Source of the DNA: Bugula neritina | Taxonomy: Eukaryota; Bryozoa; Gymnolaemata; Cheilostomatida; Bugulidae | Assembly (NCBI GenBank): GCA_964035545.1 | Contig: OZ037769.1 | Coordinates: 4,587,929 to 4,651,928 of the forward strand | DNA length: 64,000 nucleotides | Direction of reading: 5' to 3' | Part shown: in pieces, positions 21,700 through 43,500 of the stretch | How positions within the stretch are numbered: the first letter of the stretch is position 1 | How the letters are laid out: each line of letters begins with the position of its first letter | The notes under the pieces: model-generated | Seen by the model: the letters and a program-made list of their open reading frames with translations, nothing else | Databases searched by the model: none | Told to the model about the DNA's origin: nothing | Program-made: the position numbers and the translations under genes

Positions 21700-22100
21700 T
21701 CACTCAAGTTTATAGTCGCCATCCCTGTGAGAAACCCTAGAGAGCAGCTGTGGTCTAGGGCTTAGGGCACTTGCCTAGTAAAGTAAACACGAAATCATGG
21801 ATTTGAGTGGACAAAGACCATTGGTGATGTTAGGAAGAGCATCCAGTCATAATTGCTCCTGTGCCTCATTTAAAAATGTTTTTAGCCTGCTTTAACAAAA
21901 TCCCTTTCTATTGAGAGTTTATCACAAGGGTAGCGACTATAAACTTCCCTGGGTTTTATCCCTGTGAGAACCTCTGAGAGAAATTGTTTTAGAATTGGGC
22001 TAAAGACTTATTCAAATAGGGCACAGAAGCAACTATGACTGGATGCTCCTCCTATCATTACCAATGGCTTTCAACCCATGACTTTTACTAATTCAAATAA
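21700..22100. mobile_element. Inverted pair of SINE family 2 elements in CES-c intron 7
   Basis: The plus-strand copy has the tRNA-like head (gcagctgtggtctaggg ... ttgcctagtaaa) and the body containing ttaggaagagcatccagtca. The minus-strand copy at about 22020-22080 shows the body in reverse (gactggatgctcctcc). The same intron in CES-b (9716-9829) is only 114 bp and lacks both. Confidence 0.75.
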
Positions 22101-23814
22101 TCTAAACTCTCAACATGAGTCACGAGAAACAAAAGGAAAAATAACAGAAGCCTTACTTTTCCAAATGTCGTTTTTCTCCATGTCCTTCTTGATCAACGTA
22201 CAACCAAACATAAAAGGAATCTCATCTGCATGATCTGCACTTGTTTTCAGCCAGTCTGGCATTGACCACAGTGGGTTTGGAGGGTTAGGTTTATACTCTT
22301 CAGTGAAGTAGTAAGCGTAGGTTGAAGTTTCACCTGTAGAATGCTGCTGTAGTTGATTCACTCCTCCTTCATTGAAAAACATTTCACCTGAAACACAGCA
22401 AATATAATTTTTTCTTCATAAGTATAATTTTGAAGTTTTGATAATCAAGTAATAAAAAATAGTCAACGCATAAAAAATTAGATTTGTCATATATGCAAAA
22501 ATTAAAGAAATGTTTCCTCCCTGCCTATGGAAATCCCCTGAAATAAATAAATTGGTCGCTTGTCTGTGAAGATTTCTTTACTATATTAAAATTAATATTT
22601 AAAACAATTGCTCCTAAATTCAAAGTATATATTATTCCAAACAAAAACTACAGCATTATTTATCCCATTTACCGATGCAGCACAAAATTTCATGTCACAA
22701 ACAATGAGCTATACATTAGTGAAATAAATCATTGCTTCCAAAAGCAAAACAAACAACCACATTGCTAGAAGTTTTACAAAAATATGGAAGTGTAAACATG
22801 AGACAGTAGTTGTTCCAGTTGCATAACTCTCAATTATAACTATAGTGGCTTTTAGAATGGCATGTTTGTTTCAAAATATGACATGCTATAAATAGGTATG
22901 ACTTCTGTCCTGCAATAATTCTGTTTGTTGCACAATAAAAATATTTCAGCCTCATTTGTTACAACTCAGTGGTTTCTAAAGTCTACCACTGTGCAATAAA
23001 CAATAAATAATAAGCTCGTTAACTCAAATTTAATATAAGGATTTTAATAATTTTTGTACAAATACCTAAAGATGTTACTAATCTGGCAGCTCTTTCCCTG
23101 TCATCATCTGTTTTATCTATTTTATAAGTACTGATAATCCAGTCAGCACAGAGATTTGGTGAAAATGGTGTTATCTGAGTCAGACATTTTATTCTGAGTG
23201 ATTCTCTCACCACTTCCATGTCTACTCCGTGTTCAAAGATGGATTTGTTCAGAGCTTGAGCAACCAACGCTGTTTCAAAAGAATAAAACAGCCCACCTTC
23301 TTGTCCATTGAAACCAAGCATCAGATCAAACCTGCAATGGCAAGAATAGCTAAACTTAATAAACGTTGTATCAGCACTTATTATAACAACACAAAACAAA
23401 ATGTTTTGCATTAACTTGCCTATTAGAAACATCATAGCTTTCCTTTGAAACTACTTCATCTGCAAAGAAATCATCATCAGCTACGGGCACCAAGAAATTT
23501 AGTGTCTTAATTTGTGTCACAATTTCTTCTGCTGTTTTGCTGGCAAGACATTCGTAAGCTGATAATTTAACATCACAGCTTGTACTCTCTCTGATAGACT
23601 GTTCCCACTTGTATCTCATGTTATCGGATTGACCAAACATCATATATGCTGTTCCAGACTATAAAATAGTGTGATCTGTTCATTGGCTTTCAGAAAGTGA
23701 ATATGTAGATAGAATGTAGCAAATATCTTTTACATATATATTATATGTGAGTTTTTAATACGATATCAAGCAGTTTGAAGTCAGAGATTAGATGATACAC
23801 TTATAAATGAACTA

Positions 23815-24045
<231 letters not shown>

Positions 24046-24420
24046 TTATAATTTACTTCCCAGTATTTAAATGCAAAAACCTTATGAATTACATTTATAG
24101 CAAGTTTGAAATTTTACTACCAGCTGGTGATCTTACCTTTTTCAACAGCCAGAAACCCAAGGACACCTAGTCTGTAGTTAATGGAGACTGTAATAACGTC
24201 ACCAGTTGTGGCCAAAGCAACACCAACATATGCACTTCCAGAGCCCATTACATAACCACCTCCATGGATCCACACCATGACTGGTTTCTTAGCATCTGGC
24301 TGGACACCTCCAGGAACTGTGATGTCCATGAAAAGACAGTCTTCTTCGCCAGCAAATGTGTTTTTAGCTTTAAAAAATTGAGAATGAAAGCACATAAAAC
24401 TCTAGTAATGACATTATTGG

Positions 24421-24594
<174 letters not shown>

Positions 24595-27095
24595 TATTAA
24601 TATAGCAAAACCGAGTCACAAGTAACAATAAATTAATATTCCTCACCTGGGTCTATCTGTGGGCATGCTGCTCCAGGGGCTTTAGCGTCTTGAACTCCTT
24701 TCCATTCTTCAGCTTCTTCTGTTTTTTTAAATCTAAGTTTACCAACTGGTGGCTTAGCATACCTGACACCTGTAATCAACATGTTTAATTTATTATGAAA
24801 GAAACAAAACAACTGCAATGTTAGCTTAAATACAGAGTTACGGACAAAAATATATGATAGTGGGGAGATAATTATCAAGTATAATGAACAGCACTGGTAT
24901 ATCATTGCTTGCAATGGAGATCCATCCCATTAGGTGGATTTGCTTTTGGTTTTATTAACTTATGCTTGTGGTTTCAATAGATGCAAGTAAGTTTCTAAAC
25001 ATCAAATGAAAAATATATTCCCATATTGCAAAGCGATGAAAAGACAGGAATTAGTTCAGCTGAAATCTTGAACATTTTGTTTAACATGATTCATTCGCAT
25101 AAGCTACAAATTTCATTATGCATTTGCAAGGACCACTTGTAGTCAAACTAAACGTCACTTCGTAGGCTAGACTTGATTGATCTCAGATAACATACAGTTA
25201 TAATTTTGTGTATCTTTCTGATTACAGAGGGCAGTTAATAAACTCTTAGAAACAGTAAACTTTACTGATAGCATATTATAACACTAAAGCTATAATGTTT
25301 ATATTTACTCAGTAGCTATGCTAGCTGTCCTGATAACCTTTGAAATTCTGAAATTGCTATCTACTCAAAACATCAACCTGGGCATAACATGATATGCTGG
25401 TAGTTTACAGTAGCACTAACTAGCACATACAATACAAGTTAAAATTAAAACTGGTTAATGCATGCAAGTGAAAGTAGTTTTAGGTTTAAAATTTAAAATA
25501 TGAACACTGATTGTGAAAATATGCATAATATCTGTAATATTTACAGTAGTAGAACTCAACATAATATACTGCAGATCTTGTGGATAGAGGACATAATCAT
25601 AACTCATAAGCAATAAGGAAACATGTTTTGAAGGTTGTTTATTAAAAATTGTAAAAAATTACCATTCATACATTTAGCATGACTCATCGTATTGTAACAC
25701 TGTAGTTGCTTAGCAATTAAGTGCAGTAACTACCAAATTTCAATAACCAAGGTATCTAATTATCTTTATCAATTTTGGTTTGAGGCATGGGTTAAAACTA
25801 TCATAAAAAGATAAATAATTTTGCTCTATTATTTAACCTAGAGCAAAGCTTTCCCAATTTCCCATCTAATTCTTAATCAGCTACTAAACTATACATGTTG
25901 ACAAAGATTTAATGCAGTTTATATATGTATGTCATGCACTACTAACTAGTTTATATACAATGGCAGACGACAATGCCATTTGACTTATCACAAACTATAA
26001 GTCTGATAGTTGAAATGCTGTAAAACTCATCATTATGTCAGAAGCAATTATTACTCAGTCAGGTTAGGACTTCAGTAATAGATTTATAACCACTATGCAA
26101 ATGTCAAGTATTTATGGTTCTCAAACTTAGTGATAGTAGTATGTTAGTTACAAAGTACAATACAAATAGTATAGTCTGCTAATGTAAAGTGTTCTCTGTT
26201 GTAAGTTGCATGTTACAGTGTTGTTAGTTTGGTTTAAGTTATTGTTTTAGTATTTTTGAAATATCTGTTACTTTTTTCATAGTCTCCGTTTTATAAGTAT
26301 GTGTTGCAAAGTTTTTCGCAACGATACCACCATTTAGTAAGTATCAGAATATATAAATGTGAGAACTTAGCTCATTAAAATGCATGTCTGATTAGTCATG
26401 TGATGTCAAAGAACAAATTATTAAAAAGAAATTTCAGAGATATTCAAGGCATTAGACCACACATATAAATTATTACACAAGTACAAAAATATTCACAATA
26501 TATGCCTTGAAGTAGTAGATGGCGCTGTGGTATAGAGCCTAGTCAATGTGCATTTGTGGACGTATAATTTTCTAAAACTTGATTTTGAAAACTTGAAATA
26601 TAAACTCAAGGCTCATAAACTAGAGATATGAAACAAGCGAATGTAGAAAAGTTGCACAACTACATGTATACTTCAGATATGAAATAAGATAATTAACATA
26701 GAAAAGGCTGCATCACTTATAAAAGCATATATATGATGCAGTTAAACTCACATATGGTGAATTTACCATTGATACATACAGTACTTCTGATTAGCTTAAT
26801 TTTGCCTTGACTAGTAGACATAGACTAAAACACATGACATATTATATGTAGACAAGTGACAGATATTTATTGAATATTTACATATTATAGTTTCACTTTA
26901 GGCATTTAGCAAGAGAAGTTGTTGAAATCAATAAGTTAGTGACTCACCCAGAAAGAGGTCGACTTTAGAGTCTAGAAATGTAGTGCTGACTCCTCAGAGT
27001 TGTCCACCATGACTCAATGTCACTATAGGGTCAGCAGCAGACGTGCAGTAGACTAACAGACAGATAACTGTAGTCTTTAGTAAAATGGATGCCAT

Positions 27096-28582
27096 ACTGC
27101 TATGTTTGCAGTCAAATAGATGAACTAAGAAATGTCTGTAGGATATTTAGATTGCAGTTTCTGTGTGTTTTCTAGACAGCCAATAAGTGATGCTATGACA
27201 GATTACTGAGCTAATGATTGGTCACTTATCTACTCTCTTAGTAATTGCTCAACAAGTATTATACCGGCAATCTATAAACTGTATTAAGCACTAATACAAA
27301 CAACTCTGCTGTACATATCATATTGCATCACTATATGCTGACCTTTAGCTAGTGTAGTTACTTGAGAGTTTTTAGGACAACATTAAACATATAAATACTC
27401 TAACTTGGTTTCAATTTGCACATATGAGAGAATTCATTCCCAATAATAGTATATACTGTTTTAGAAGTAATTTGCATACATCTGCATAATTTTGGATTGC
27501 CTGAGTCCTTTAATTTTCTGTATGAATTCTGCTTACGGTGGGGATTAGTGAGTTGACTTAAATTTACAAAGCTAGTGAAATAAATACAAATAAACGTATC
27601 AACAAAGCATTCATGGATTAGATATTTCTAATCCTATAGTACTGTATGTTCATTTTAGATGTGAGAAACTAACAGATTTTGCAAGATATTATAGCCAATA
27701 ATGCTTCATTTGTATATTTTGCAACCAAGTTTGAAACTTTTTGAATCAGAAATAATTTATGTTACACATTAAGTAGTTGAAAGATTTATAATTTATTGTT
27801 GTCTTTTTTACCAAGGAGCATTCCAGTTGAATACTCCATTAAACATGTGATGCACAGACAACAAAATTTATAACATTGCAATGTTTAGGTTGCGCTATAA
27901 TGAATATAGAAACAACAGTGAACACAATTTATGTAAAATGCATTAGGTACAATCTTAAAAACTTGCACATCAGCGCATCACAAACAATTGTTTCCAATCA
28001 GTTGAAAATTTATCTTGTTATTTAAGCTAAAAATTAAGTTTGTTATCTAACAACATCCAGATTTTGCCGTTCAGTTGAAGTCTTGTCATTAATAATTAGG
28101 ATTTCAAAATTGGTAAACAGCACAACTACTGCCTTAAAATATGAACAATTTACATGCTTGGCTCATCATTGCAGTTATACATAATTTAGAAAACTTTACT
28201 TAAAATTTTCAACAACATCATTCATGTAAGTCACTATACGATTACAACGTTCATCTTTTCTAATGCAGCATTCAAATATCTCGTAAAATAAAAGCACTTC
28301 AAAAATTTGTAACCAACAACAGTTTGGAATGCATAAAGCGTGTTAATTCTTTGATTTTGCTTAAGCTATGCAATTCTTTAATTCTAGTTGTAGGTAATGC
28401 TGCCTTTTTCTTGTCATCATTATATTGCAATTGCTTTTGTTAATGGCTATTGTTATAAGTAATACTCCCATTATCATCTCTACCACCATGAATGAATCTC
28501 TATCATTATTATTGTCATTATTAATGCATTAGTGTTTATTATACTTTTCTATAAACACTAAATTATACATAATTAGAAGCTT
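27096..28582. other. Intergenic between CES-c and CES-d
   Basis: AT-rich. It should contain the CES-c promoter and the CES-d 3' untranslated region. Its first ~60 bp resemble the flank of the orphan exon at 16.75 kb. Unlike the CES-b and CES-c 3' flanks, no NB copy is present. I see nothing else. Confidence 0.5.
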
Positions 28583-36235
<7,653 letters not shown>

Positions 36236-37506
36236 GTGTTGCTAATGTACGTGATACAGTGACGAACTAGTGCTAGCTGGTACTTTATGCGTAATGAATA
36301 GCCCATGTCATCATCAATATCACTACTGAGTTCTTATCACGACTGATGACCTTTAAGCCGCATGGCTATAGCCTATACTAATAATGAATATATCAAAGTA
36401 TCAAGATAATATTACAAAATCTATTTGCATTTTCCTATTGCTTACGGATTAAGTGTCACGCATCATTTACCACATTCTATTTACATCGGTGTAGCCTTAG
36501 TGCGCCAGAATTAAGTGTAGCCATGCATGCCGATTAAGGTTAATCTACTAACTTAGCATAACATGCATGTACTAGAGCATAAGTCTAAATCGCAATAGAG
36601 TTGCGGGCTGAAATTGTTCTAAAAGCAGCTCCGAGTTAGGGGTGACTGAATGCAATAGTTTAGAGCTGGGATCCCCCAACTCTTAACTCAAGAACCCCAA
36701 CTACTGCACCCAGTCATCTCAACTAGCAGCTGCCTATAAAAGAGCTCCACTGATTATGCCCGGAAGAGGATTGAAATATAGCTTTCAAACCATGTTATCT
36801 GAAATTGTGAGAGGTATAGTCCTTGGACTGCCTGAAATCCAGTGAACTTGCGAGAATTGCAGCTATTGACATGCATGAGTTAACATTCTCAACATAACTT
36901 TCTTATTTGATTGATATTGACTGCAATTCCCGCACAGATATTACTTTCAAACTTTAAAAATTTGCTTTAAAACTCAAAAGTCAAAAAGTTAGCTTTGTAA
37001 TAAAGTATTCACAAAAAATGAGTTATTGACAAATTTAAGCAGGTCTTGAAGCAACTATTTGATATCACTACAGATTAAAGCCATGCTTCTATACCGGGTT
37101 TTGGGTTTCCCCAAGACAGCAGAATTCATGTATGTAAACCTTTACTTATGTAATGCTTGCCAGAACACATTTCATAATAAAGCAAATTCATAGCTTGAAA
37201 TGCCTCTTATCAAGCTTTGATTTACTTTGCACTGACTTTCTAGATCTAACTTACTTCAGTCCTAGCTGTGAGTTTTTAGCAAAATAATAGGAGTGGTACG
37301 ATGAATTAGTGAAAGTTTATTGAAGTATAAATAGGTACATCATGAAAATCTATGAGATATTAAAACTACTTTTTATTTAAATGTATTCTGATTTTTGTAA
37401 ATTGTTTTTAGTAGATTATGCAGAAACCTGAAAACTGAAATAAATAAATTAGCATAAGTTCTAAAGACAAATTTGGGAACATTCAGAAATTTCAAATATT
37501 TGGCTT
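36236..37506. other. Intergenic, CES-d promoter side to peptidase 3' end
   Basis: No exon or RNA gene seen. It separates two genes on the same strand. Confidence 0.5.
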
Positions 37507-40500
37507 TTAGGGTTTGGCAAGCCATTGAGATATATCATGCCGAATTCTGCTTATATATCTAGTGTTTTGTATGGTCCTCTCCATTGCTATAGTAAATGCT
37601 TGAGCTGAATCTTCCAACGCAGAACCTTTCTCCTTGACAAATACCATTATCTGCCAAACGTAAAGTAAAAACCTTGCCAGCTCATTTAATAAACATGTAT
37701 TTTTAGCAACTAAGCTGCACATCGGTAGGTCATGAACTATAAATAATCTTCTAAAATTACAAGTGCTAAATCTCATCAAAATTTATAATTTCCTACTATT
37801 TTTTCATAAAAGCAGTTATGACATACAATGTTAGAGTATATCTGTGAAAATGTTACAAGAAAATTCTCCAACTCAAACTAGAAACCATTTACAGGGTCAG
37901 GGTGCCCATACTGCATGACAGAAATAACTCAGTCAGGCAGTGAGTGAATAAACAAATAATGCTTTTTGTAAATCTGACATTAGCATATTTGCCTTGCCTC
38001 AAGCTATATAAATAATAATTGTAAAAAATACCTGATTGAGCTCGAAATACGTGAAAAACAAGGATGTTATTGAAGATATGAGATCATCAATTCTATCTTC
38101 AAACCTAAAAATATCATACAATAACAGTTTGGAAGTTTACATGAGTGAGTCGAGTATGTGTGCAAGTTTGAGTGTGTTAACACCCGACAACAGATCTTTT
38201 TATGTTAATAACGCAATACTGACACATTCATAAGTGTAAAACCCTTTTTCTCAGATAACTATTCAGTTGCAATTAATATTGATCACTAGGAGTTAAGCTC
38301 TCTTTAAACTTCAAATGCTTAATTATTAGTCAATAAAATGTGCAATAAATACTAAAAATAATACAAAGTAATAAAATTATTTTGCAAATCAACTTTCAGT
38401 ATATGAATTATTTAATAGTGTTTTTTATCTTTTGTCTAATACAAAGAATAAGTCCAAAATTAGTTTGCAAATCAAAGTTCTATTGATAAGTTATCCCATA
38501 GTGTTTTCAATCTTTCGCGACTAACTAATAGTAGTTCTTGGATTACTAACTAATTTCTTAATAAAACATGGCCAATGACCTGACTCTCAGCACATCCCAA
38601 TTGGCTTGCAACCAGATCCACGAAAGTAGCTTGCCAAACTCATTTCTGCTCACTGCTTTCACAGCAAGATAAGCATCCTTCAGTTTGATTTTCTTTTCAT
38701 CCATAGAATAATCAAGAAGTCTACAACATAAATACATGCAATTTGATTTCGTTTATTTTCTTAATGCAAAAATTTTGATATATGATCAATCTGCAGCTTG
38801 CATAGCATGTATATGTAGCATATATTATTTTAATCAAATTTTGCTGTTAGATTTGCTTCTTAAAATGGTGATAAATTAAAGCGATTAGTTCTAAACCGTG
38901 TCTAAACTTATTACTTTGAGCATACAATCAGTTTTAATATGTGTAAGTTTTTAGTAAGGAGCTGGTGGAAATCATTTTGACTAAAATAAGAATCCAGCAA
39001 CTATGACCAATCAATAAGTTTTTTTCATGACCAGCAATAGCAAGCTCGCTTTCACTTCAAACTTATTCATTCTGCTTAGAATTCTGACATCTACACAAAA
39101 ATTTTAAAAAACTTTTAAAAAATTTCTTGACAGCGTTACACACCGAGATATAATGCTTTACCTTTGTAGTAGCCATGGTTCACTTGTGCACGCCAATGAT
39201 TCAATTAACTTTTCTGCTTCACTTGCAACTCTCTCATTCTTGTATCTTTCGTAAACAAATTTCCAGCCTTCATATCCTGATATTTTCACTCCATAGCAGT
39301 AGACTGCAGCTCTCGCATTTGGATGAATAGGACTAAAACATGCTTAATGTGCTTTACTATTATTAGACAAGTTTCATCAATTTTATTACATAAATGTTTC
39401 GTGCCATTGTTGTTTTAAAAGCAAAGCAAATGCAACTATAAATACAAACAACTTTTGTTATAAATAAAATACAAAGCTCTGTTACTGCTGAAATTTTATG
39501 CTTTTGTTTTTGGAAAAAGAAGTTAGTTTTCAACTACTAAAGTAGTTCATGCTGAATAAACTAAAATAGTTTAGAGACTGATGTTAGGGTAGAGTAGAAT
39601 TGCAACACATAAAAAAACACTGTAAACAACTTACTTGTCCTTAGATGAGTTTAGCATCCATTCACTAAACAAATGATGAGCGTCAAACTCGCAGTCACCA
39701 ACAGAGTACTCACAGGCTATTGAAATGGCAGCCATTTGCCTTTTCCTGTAATTAAAATACCGTTTACCAAATCTAGAGTTGACCTACTTATTGTACATAA
39801 CATTTTTTTCTTAGTAACTGTAGTGGTGAGGTTACCCAGTGGCCCTGTGGTGTAATGCTTGCAAGCTGGAGATCTCGCTTTCGAATCCTAGTGGGGGGGG
39901 GCAAAAGTTTTATAAGCTATTTTATCCTTTAGTGAAGCGTAATAGTACTCGGGGGGGGGGGGGGGGGGGTTGAAAGGACAGGGCAGCCTGAAGACTGAAG
40001 GACCAGTAGAAAGGCCAGAGGAGTTCTGGAGAACTGGGTGGAATGAGAGAATTGAGTTGGCAGTACGCCTGCTTGCAAGCTGGAGGTCTGTGGTTCGAAT
40101 CCCAGTCGAGGCAAAAGTTTTATAGTAAAAAACTGTCACCTACCTTATACAGCTAATTAGATTAATTATTTATAGAAACTAATGAACACAATGACATAAA
40201 TCTAGTTTAATAAATATAGGAATGCATAATATGATAAAGATTAAGTGTAGAACTCACTGCTCAATGAGACTCTGTGAATTATTAACTGCCAAGTCTTGGC
40301 CAAACTTCTCATAAAAAGGTTTAATCAGAGATGAGTAATAAACCTACAAAATAGAATATTTTATGGAGGCGTATATTAAAGCTCTTTGCAGGCATAAGCA
40401 TTTTGTAATAATTTTAGGGCTAAAAGTAGCTAAATAAGCTATCAAAGTTTTAACTTTTAGTATGTCTTAATTCACCAAAATAATTAATGAAGCTCATAAT

Positions 40501-43500
40501 TTTAAAAAAATGTTTGATGCTTATATATAAGATTTGCAGGTCTTCACGTGGTCTAACTTAGTTTTAAAATTTTATGCAAATTGTACTAATATTCGGCACT
40601 GCTTAAACAAATTATTTTAGGATTTCATTTATTTTATTTTATTTAAATTTGAATATAATAAATAATCTTTAGAAAAAGCAGCTACACTCCTTTTCTACTT
40701 TAGCTACCAAAAAAGAGCCTCTAAGGTAAATTTCAAATCAAAAGTTATTTAAAAAAAACCCCTCATAAAATAAGTTTATAAATTAAGCCGAATTTTCCTT
40801 AAAGTTTTTCCAAGCACATGTTATCTAATGAAAAGGCAAACTGTTCAAAAATCACTAATTTGGCAAACTAAGAGTTTTTAGCAACATTGCCTAGATTTTA
40901 CTTAATAGAAATAACTACCTTATGATTGAAACTCTAAAAATATAATTAACAAAGCATCACTTCATATAAATAGTATTTCAGTTTGATGCAATGCATACCT
41001 TGAAGTCACCATAGGAAGTTGTCATTCTGAGAGCTGAGGCTACAAAGTTCAGCTCAGCAATAGCCACTGCCCAGGGAAAGTAGTTCGTCTCTTTGGATAA
41101 GTATTTTGTCAAACTCATAGCAATTTTTATATTTATTGTGCCAGCTCTAAAACATTTATCAAGGTATTCAAATAAATATATATTACCTACATAGTTATAG
41201 CTAAACAAACATGCATCAGACTTAATTTATAATAGCATGGTACATTCAAACTTTATCCATATTTTTAACCAATAAGTTAATGTTGATACATTATATATAA
41301 AAACTCATAATAATTTTAGCAGATACACAAAAGAGAAATAAATAACATGTGCAATAATAAAATTAAATATAAAAAGCAAAGCAATAACCAGTTGTAGTAA
41401 CTTGAAGAGCTGTAAGCTACTTGCCTTGCTAAGCTAAATGAGTCACACAGGAGTTGTCCTCTACTTAACGGGTCAATTACCTACAAATTGCAATTAAAAT
41501 AATAATATACTAAACATTGCTCAACCATGCATTCTTCATACAGCCGGTTTACTTTTGAAACAATAAATATACATAGAAATTGACGTTATAATAAGCTTTG
41601 AGAATAAGGTCAACTTACTAAGTGGTCCTGTTGTAGTTGCTCTACCAGTCTTTGCCAATATTTTTCAGGATAGTTTACTCTGTAAAAGCCATTCTGCTTT
41701 GGATTTATTATAATCCACTTGGTGTCTGCATCAATTGATATTTGTTCTAGAAAAAGTTAAGTAACAAATGTTTTACATTTAATAGATTAATTAAACATTC
41801 TTCAATATCACGAGAATATGTAAAATTACCAGAATTAAGATACTTTTAAAGAACATCTTTGATGCAACAAATATAAATATATTTCCCAGCTTTAAGTAAC
41901 AACTAAAACACATGTAGATCTTTTAAAGAAACCAAAATATATTTTGCTTCTAAAAATAATATCAAGCGAGATAGTGATTCCTTCTTACTGGCTTCTTCAC
42001 TTTTGAAGATCCAGTTCACTGAGGTCTGATTTACATCAAAGTTTGGAGATTTACTTGTGACAATACTGAACGGGATATCCCATAAGTAGCTGTAAAACAC
42101 ATATATTACAAAGCAGCACATTAATCAATTATTTTAGGAGCAATACTGCCTATGTCCACACACTTAAATAATGATTGTTAGCATAATACTAGATTTTTTA
42201 TACAGAGCTTGCCATCTTTTAGCTACATTTTAATTTTAGTTTTCATGAACTATCACTCTTACTTTTGCCCTAAAAATATCTCACATACGTATGTTGTAGA
42301 CATTGAATAACCAGAGTTGTTTAAATGTTTACGCTTACTTCTAAATATTACAAAAAACTCTTTAATTTGAGAATAAAACATACCCAAACATGCTGGGCAC
42401 AACGGGCACAGTTTCACCATCAAGTGAGAAGAACATTTGAGAGATATTTAAGATCTGCTTGGTTTCAACAACTTCATTCAACTAAAAAGGATTTTTCACT
42501 AATTAAATTCAAATATTGTTTAAAATAATCCGTTGAAAAGAAATAAAATTAATAAATTTGATGATATAAGCCTGTTTAGCTCTGTTTAGCTCGATTACTT
42601 ACAGTAACTTCAAGACAAGGGTAACCCATTTGCATAATCCATGTGTTAGGGAAAATCACCACGTGATGCTTTTCTGCCCCGTCAAACCTAATTCTTTGTT
42701 TATTAGCCTCAATTTGAAAGGGCCACCACAGTGCAGTTCCTCCAAGGGTTGTAAGGGAAGCCATCCCTATCAGATCCTACAATTTAAGTTTAATAATTCA
42801 GTTGCTTCAAATCCAACCTTGTTGCTACCTGGGTACGAGAGCATAATTATTTAAAAAAAAAATGTTTGAATAACTTTTTGAAATTCTATCAAAGATTATA
42901 TAAGCACTAGTATAAAATGTTTTCCGTTGCACTTAAAATAGTTTAAATATGATCAACGATTTAGGCAAAGAATAGTCTATATCAGTCAATTTTGTGCAAA
43001 GGTTGGGTATCAATTGAGTTGTATTTAGCTGACGAACATAAATCTAGTGTGTAAAAAAATTTTAAATAGCAAAATATCTAGCAACAGATTATAACAATGT
43101 ATGAAGTTACAAATATACTATTTTATAATGAAGAGTGCTTACCATTAGTCCTCTAAACCAAACTGCATCTCCGAGAAAATGTTGCATCATCCTGATCACG
43201 GCTACTGACTGCAAGATACAAATAATATTAAATGTAAAATTGCATATTCTGTACATAAGAGCAACTTACTATAATAAATGCCATTTTAAGGTTATTTGAA
43301 TTTTTTTAATTGTGATACATATAATATATTTTTTTATACATGCACCTTTTCCACTGAAACAACATCAAAGGTTTTATGCAGTTCTTCTGGTCGCTGAAGT
43401 GGAACATAGAGAGGGCGGGAAGAAGGTAAGCTGTCCTCGTGTAGCGCAAACCGAACATCAAACGTCACAAACTGGTCAAACTGAAACAGTGGACACTCTG

